Part shown: positions 57,846 to 64,000 of the stretch, piece after piece
Numbering within the stretch: the first letter of the stretch is position 1
Layout of the letters: each line of letters opens with the position of its first letter
Origin: Siphonodentalium dalli
Lineage: Eukaryota; Mollusca; Scaphopoda; Gadilida; Siphonodentaliidae
NCBI GenBank assembly: GCA_032622095.1
Contig: CP136064.1
Coordinates: 258,455,863-258,519,862 of the forward strand
Direction of reading: 5' to 3'
Length of the DNA: 64,000 nt
Notes under the pieces: generated by a model
What the model was told of the DNA's origin: nothing
Database searches by the model: none
What the model saw: only the letters and a program-made list of their open reading frames with translations
Translations under genes and position numbers: made by a program

Positions 57846-58103
57846 CCCTTTGAGTGCCAGGTCCGATTTTTGTATCAACCCATATACCCTGTGCCAATGC
57901 ATTCTCTTATATATGCGAGTCGACCATAGGTCGCCTCGCATATATAAGAGAATGCATTGGCTTAACAATATATATATTTTTTTTATACTTTTTTTTACTA
58001 TTTTTTACAATTTTTTACAATTTTAATATATTTTATTATATTCTTTAACAGACTTATTGTGTAGGTTTATGGCCGATAATATCGACCCCTGGCACTCAAA
58101 GGG
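57846..58103. mobile_element. TTAA-type MITE with hairpin (57893-57961)
   Basis: TTAA (57842-57845) and TTAA (58104-58107) flank CCCTTTGAGTGCCAGG and complement. It lies upstream of the kinesin start codon, possibly inside a 5' UTR intron. Confidence 0.9.
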
Positions 58104-58199
58104 TTAAAGTCCCAAACAAGGTATAAAGAAGGCCTGTCAGATGTCCACTCTAAGGAAATTAAAATCACAAAATTTGACATATTTGATGAGATTATTTTA

Positions 58200-58373
58200 G
58201 GTTTATGATCAAGAAAGTTTATTTGTATGTTTTATGAGTGAATATTTGATCGGAATAAATCAAAGTTCTTACTTTTTTGACGTTTTGTCGTTATTTTGTT
58301 TGACATATTTTATGTTTATGATAAAGAAAGTTTATTTGTATGTTTTATGAGTGAATATTTTACATGAATAAAT
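58200..58373. repeat. Two copies of a ~60-bp segment, ~113 bp apart
   Basis: AAGAAAGTTTATTTGTATGT and TTTTATGAGTGAATATTT occur twice. Confidence 0.85.
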
Positions 58374-59356
58374 CGCTATTACTTACAAATTGTGTGGTAA
58401 ATCCAAATATCACGTTCGAGCACTATAAGGAATTATCATTAATGAAGATGCAATGAGAAAAAGTATCAAAATGTTTGACAAATGTTCACGTTGGCACCAA
58501 GTGTGTTTACATAACAGTCGGTGGAATATACAGAGTCGTCTTTCGGATGCTGATATGATCTCAGTGACAACTATTTGATGTTTGTTTAGATAAGTCTGCT
58601 GAGTGCACTCCGTTCGAACAAACAACTACATAGAAGGTAAATATATTTTTCATGTTTAATAAAAGGTAACAAACGCTCTTTATTCCTGTCGTATCAGTAT
58701 TTTGTTTATCAATGCCGGGTATAAGAAGATTTATTTCAAAGTAAAACAAATGGTTAATGTGTTTACACATATTTTATTTAAAAACTCCATTCTTCATTTC
58801 AGCATGGCACAGCTGCAACTTGGTGTAAACAATATTTATTTGAACGAAAGAACAGAACATCACATTGACAATTATAGAATATATGAGATATATTTTATAT
58901 ACATGTATATACATATAGAAAAACGAACAGTGTCAATACAGACAGCTACTATGGGAAGCCATATTGACATTTAATAAATTGTGTAAAATACGTTGCATCC
59001 CCATAACCCCTCTAATTAGTTGGTATTGTTACAACTAAATGTTCTTTCAATAAGACAAAGACTAAGCTGTGCACACAAGCTTAGCCCCCTCACAAGCCAT
59101 AACCAGCCCTGGGAATTAAGGAAAATTTTCCTAGGCAATATTTTTACCTAGGTGAAAGAAATTGGCCTAGGTAAAAACAGATTTTACCTAGGCAATTTTG
59201 CAACAATATTGCCATCAAATCAATATGATTCAATAATAACCTGAAATGCTTAGTTATTTTAGAGGAACGTTATTTCCAGGCCACGACTCAACAGAAATGT
59301 TAAATTCCACAAATCATCTCCAAAACAATTGTCCTTATATCTGGTAGCTACTGTAG
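58374..59356. other. Region upstream of the kinesin gene, possible 5' exon and promoter
   Basis: A GTAAGT donor on the minus strand (58381-58386) could end a non-coding first exon. No TATA box or known promoter motif could be assigned. Confidence 0.3.
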
Positions 59357-59360
59357 TTAA

Positions 59361-60544
59361 CTCTTTCATCCCTGAATATACAGATATAGATGTCCCAGAA
59401 CCCTGGATTATCAGCTTGCCTAAGAAAAATTATGTGATGTCGGGTATGGCAAACTGAATGTTTTATGATCGTTAACAGGTGACCTTCAATTTGTGTTATA
59501 TACCAATTGGGGGCGTCAAATCTAAATGATATACATGTACCAGGTGTGTGCAGGTGAGAACCGAGAAGGGAAATTGAATCCCAACATATGCTATAGGGGC
59601 ATGTATCACCTGTATCTGGGATATCAAATTAGCATATCAATGTTTTCCACAAATACATACATGTACATGTATGTGTCATACATGTACATGTATGTGTCAT
59701 TCTTTGCAAGTGTGGTGTATACACTTGGTTGTGATGCCACCGTGCATGGTTTCAAATGTTTTACCAATCGGTTCATTGAACATAATTGCATTATCAAAGG
59801 CACGAGCTGACCAGTACTAACCCAGCTAGTGTGACAGAAAGACGCTATTTGACCGAAACAGACATATAATCCCACATCTAGCAATTTTAGACCCAGGGAT
59901 TTACTTGTCAGTATGCTAAGGAATTATGAGTAACATTCCAAATAAAACAACTGCCAATGTCCTGATTCGATTCCCAAAATGATTATGAATGTTGATTTCA
60001 TGTTTATAATATGCACTTGCAGCTATTATTATTAAAGTCGCGCCGTAGTGTGGCACGGTGATTTCCATAACATTGCGTCGAAAATAGGAGACATTAGACG
60101 GATACCACAAATAAAACATCTTCTTTATTTCATAAACATAATAATAATAATTGTATCGGTAAGTTTTTGTGATAAACAATAAACCAAAATCGAAATGTGA
60201 CTCAAAACACCATGCACACCTGTCGGTAGTATTGCGTCATCGATTTTTAGGAAAACCCAAAATAGTAATCGTGACGTCATACAGCTGCTGTCTATATTTA
60301 TAGGCCCGGAAAGTCTCTTAATCGCGTACATGCTAGGTATTCGTGCGCCCCGATAAATTAGTATTGATGCCGAATATCACCCAAAGGATATACAAGTCGC
60401 TAACCAAATTCCAATAAAATCATTTGTATATCTCTGGAAATATTGTATTATTCCCGACAATTGCGCTCTGCCCGCTAAAGCGGGCTGCCGGGATGAACGT
60501 AAATTATGTCGTGCCCGCTTTAGCGGGCTGCCGGGTTGAAAGAG
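59361..60544. mobile_element. TTAA-flanked element, 1.18 kb
   Basis: TTAA (59357-59360) and TTAA (60545-60548) flank CTCTTTCATCCC and GGGTTGAAAGAG. Near the right end are two GC-rich hairpins, GCCCGCTAAAGCGGGC (60473-60488) and GCCCGCTTTAGCGGGC (60513-60528). No transposase frame was seen. Confidence 0.65.
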
Positions 60545-61192
60545 TTAATGGACCAGTGCCATGGAAACAATTGTAGGACAATATTATGTAAAGAGTGATT
60601 TAAGGAAGTCATTTTGGCTAAAGAGGTTCTATTTCTGATAGACACAAATCAATTAGGCCTAAAAAAAAAAGACGTTTGTTTCCGCTAACCCGACCGACCC
60701 TATTTTAAACCCCCGACCCTAAACTTTTTATTGCCATTGCAAAAAAAAAAAATTGGACCATTAAAAAAATAAATAAATAAATAAATAAAAAAAAAATTCT
60801 TTCTTCAATTTAGGTCCTAATTCATATCATAACAAGACGCAAAACATTTATATATATTGACATAAGAAATTTTAGTTTACAAAAAGATTTAAGTTTAACA
60901 GTTGGAATCATACTGTAAAGTACATGTACCCGGTATGTTTGGCTTTATCGAGCTTTCATCTGTGAAAACTTCAAATAGTTTCAGTTCAGGTTTGTTATGA
61001 TTCAGCCTTCAGACCTTCAGTATTTCAATCAAATACAGTGCAGGAACATTAACAATTTGATCGAATCAACCTGGTTATAAGGTGGGATCTCATAATACCA
61101 AATGAAAAATTAACATAGTCATAGAGATTAGTACTATAAATAGTAAATACTAACTAAATAGACATTGTTTCTGTACTACATGTAGTATATTA

Positions 61193-63295
61193 CAGGGTAT
61201 CTGCCCATTTCTGGTGAATGAATTCAAGGAGTTTCAAGGAGGTTCCAGTAGTCAATTCAAGGATTTTCAAGGACTGACCCGACAATTTTCAAGGAGTTTC
61301 CAGGAACCAACTGTTGAACATTACATGTGATACCACGTTTTCCACCATAATTTTAGCATTTTGGGCTTTTTAGGCCTTTATGGGTAAAAGCATTACCATA
61401 ATTTAATGGGAACATTTAAATAATACAACGGAAGTGGATGTGATTTTTTCCTTTCGGTTTCGTTTTTGTTAATTTGTACTTTTTGATGTAAAACACGGGT
61501 TTCTAATGTCGAATGTCTATATAATATACAAAATACCTCGATCCGATACAATAAAACGAGAGGCCGATCACGATAGGCAGATGTTAACCCATCCCTTGGC
61601 GATAAAAATTTAATATGATCGGATAAATGAGAGTTTTGGTGTTGAATTATAGAGTATACTGTTATGTACTATTATAGACAAATGTACATAACACAAATTA
61701 TTGGAATTTATGGGTCACTGGCATTTATATAAGAGAATGCACTGGTACAGGATCTGTAATGCTAAATCACCACAGCCAGCAAGTCCGTGGGTTAAATGTG
61801 TAGGTGTGACCTGGACATGGAATACTTGGGTTAAGAGAGTCCAATTTAAGTTTACAATAATAATGTGTCCTAGTATACAGATAAGCAACCTCACCACTGA
61901 CCCATTAATATCAATTATATAGCACAGCTGTCAAAAAATCACAGGAATTGTTTATGTTGAACACTGACCTCTATTAAACCAATAACAATTATAATGATAT
62001 CAGACCATCTGAAGATATAACTCTGCAGCACAGATGTCCAAGTCTACTGTTAATATCATGTGATGTTTATTGTTGAATCTTATTTTAAATTAGATACCAT
62101 AGCCTTCTTTATCAGATTATTTACACATTGGCATAAGAGACATCAGAAAATAATATAGCCTTATCAATAGCTAAGTAGTCCAAATGCAATTGGTGAATTG
62201 GTTTTAATGTTGCTCCAAACAGATTTACCAGTACATAACACAAGATTTTGGACCGATTTAATCAAATTTGGTGTGGTGATTCGGGGTACCCTTGGCAGAG
62301 TTATAATGGTTATAATTGTTTTTAATTATTTAAAAAAATTAAAGGGACACATTGGAAATCTTTTTATCAACTTGTATCATAATCATCAATATCTAAATGA
62401 AAACAAATGACAATGTCAATGACATTTTTTTTATTATTATTATAAAAGTAAAACATAAATTTTTTTTTAAATCGATTGTTTCAAAATGGTCATAACTCGT
62501 TTAAAATAAATCGGATCAAACCCATATTCGAACTAGATCTGTATTTTGGGCTGTGAAACTCACATACCAAATTTGGTTCCAATCAGATAAAAAATGTTTG
62601 AGTTATGGCAGAATGTGTGAATTCTAAGTCGAAAAAGGGCCATAACTCTGTAACAAAAACTCAGATCAAACCCAAATTCGAACTCGATCTGTATTTTGGG
62701 CTGATATACCCATATACAAAATTTGGTTCTGATTGGATAGAAAATGTTTGAGTTATCGCATTACACGTGAAGTGTCTACGGACGGACGGACGGACGAACG
62801 ACGAGTGGTCAATCCGGACAACGACACTATGTTTACCATACATGGTATGGGTAAACATAAAAACACTAATTACGGTACCTGAGTTTGAAAAGCTCGGAAA
62901 TATTTTTTGTCGTGTTCAATTTTATGATGCTTCATAGGGGGATCACATAATTGAAATCGACTTGTGAGAATTGGTGTTGGCGGGAAATGGAGTTACGTCC
63001 CATATACCAACAACAATACCACGCTTCATTGGGGGGGGGGGTCACACAATTACAATTGACTCGAGAGAATTGCTGCCAACGGAAATTCAAAATGGAGTTA
63101 CTTCCCATATACCAACAACGCGTTTGGAACTAAATTATCTATATTTATTGACTCCCGATGAATCGATATACCTGGGTTTTAGGGCTACACGGAATTCCAG
63201 GGTTTTCAAGGGGTGGGCATTCAATTCAAGGGTTTCAAGGGCCCTGGAAAATTGATTTTCCAAATCAAGGAATTCAAGGAGCCGCGGATACCCTG
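61193..63295. mobile_element. Probable 2.1-kb DNA transposon with CAGGGTATC ends
   Basis: CAGGGTATCTGC at the left and GCGGATACCCTG at the right, both followed inward by TTCAAGGA-type repeats, with TATTA on both outer sides. It contains a tandem repeat with GGGCCATAACTC and a GGAC microsatellite (62470-62850). No transposase was recognised. It could also be two unrelated ends of one family. Confidence 0.55.
62470..62850. repeat. Tandem repeat (two ~190-bp units) ending in a GGAC microsatellite
   Basis: GATCTGTATTTTGGGCTG, AAATTTGGTTC and AAAATGTTTGAGTTAT occur twice about 180 bases apart, followed by GGACGGACGGACGGAC. Confidence 0.8.
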
Positions 63296-64000
63296 TATTA
63301 TGTATGTGTCTCACTTGAATTTTATAAAATAGCCTATTATATGAATTAATAGAGTGATAAGGCCAAACAAAAAAAGAGTTTTGGTTCTCGGGCAATTTAT
63401 TTTTCAAATCAATGAGGGAGGGAGGGTTTTATTTTTATTTTTAATTTTTTTCTACGCATAGTAAGCATGGACAAAGATACCTTCCTCTGTCTAGTAATAA
63501 CCAGAAATGTAGAGGGAACTGTTATGCATATAAACTCATTTAATCTTATATAAAAATGACATCGTACTACCAGTGTATGACTGGGATTACCTAACATTAT
63601 ATAATGCACCTGACATTAACTACTGTTATTGTTGTCTAAAAACTGATACCGCTCCATTCTAATATGTGATCCTGAATTTAGTTCTGTGCCTTTCAATTGT
63701 ATAAAGTTACATCATCATCATCAATATTTGGGGAGTAAGTCGCCATGACTTTTACCCCTTTCACATAATAACATACATGTATAGAATAACGTAAATGAAT
63801 TTATAATTGTTTTTAAATTATCCATGACATTTAGTTGTACATATATCGCTCGTTATAACAGTTGTTATCGAATAACTCCTTGAATTGTTGAACCGATTCA
63901 GTGGAAACAATGTAATCTGATAAACTATTCAAGTTTGTAATCACTCTCTGGGAAAAGAAATATTTTCGCACATCATTGACTATTATGTTCTTTTGTTACA
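63296..64000. other. Right edge, no gene seen
   Basis: Non-coding. 63364-63460 (AGGCCAAACAAAAAAAGAG, AATGAGGGAGGGAGGG) is an old relative of the 25163 element's end. Confidence 0.5.

Noticed and set aside
59526-59810. 94-codon plus-strand ORF upstream of the gene
   Set aside because: Contains a translated ATACATGTACATGTATG simple repeat and lies inside a TTAA-flanked element.

Overview
The window is animal nuclear DNA. Its one clear gene is split into 20 coding exons by introns with GT-AG ends, about 90% of the sequence is intron or intergenic, and it is AT-rich and packed with small DNA transposons. A tRNA-derived SINE, long homopolymer tracts and many foldback elements fit a marine invertebrate, possibly a mollusc. 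That placement is an impression; the sequence does not name the species.

One gene on the minus strand spans almost everything from 57428 (start codon) down to position 1, and it leaves the window still open. It encodes a kinesin-6 motor of the KIF20 type (KIF20A/MKLP2 and KIF20B/MPP1 family). Exons 1-10 (57428 to 41440) encode the motor domain, with P-loop, switch I and switch II intact and the long loop-6 insertion typical of kinesin-6. Exons 11-12 encode a neck/linker ending in an acidic stretch. Exons 13-20 encode coiled coil, finishing in a 2.6-kb exon that runs off the left edge. All exon phases agree, giving at least 1,911 residues without a stop. At exon 18 the frame also stays open past the donor for about 100 strongly basic codons and then stops. 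This would give a 954-residue short form. Short and long products would match the approximate sizes of vertebrate KIF20A and KIF20B.

The introns hold several transposon groups. There are two copies of a 1.1-kb hAT element; at least seven hAT-type MITEs, most with 8-bp target duplications; a hAT fossil with a broken BED-finger ORF; and a PIF/Harbinger-like element with an unrecognised broken ORF. There are also many TTAA-flanked piggyBac- or Kolobok-like MITEs, a TA-flanked MITE, a SINE with an 11-bp duplication, and several minisatellites. A near-perfect 69-bp hairpin recurs about a dozen times inside elements with different ends. A 90-bp minisatellite made from the end of exon 9 plus its splice donor was later split by a 1.3-kb transposon.

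Region by region: 1-2612 last visible exon; 2613-5761 intron 19 with a hAT element; 5762-6324 exon 19; 6325-20718 a 14.4-kb repeat-filled intron; 20414-20827 exon 18 and its extension; 20828-41439 the coiled-coil and neck exons with their introns; 41440-57428 the motor exons; 57429-64000 upstream DNA with three transposon-like elements and no recognisable gene.
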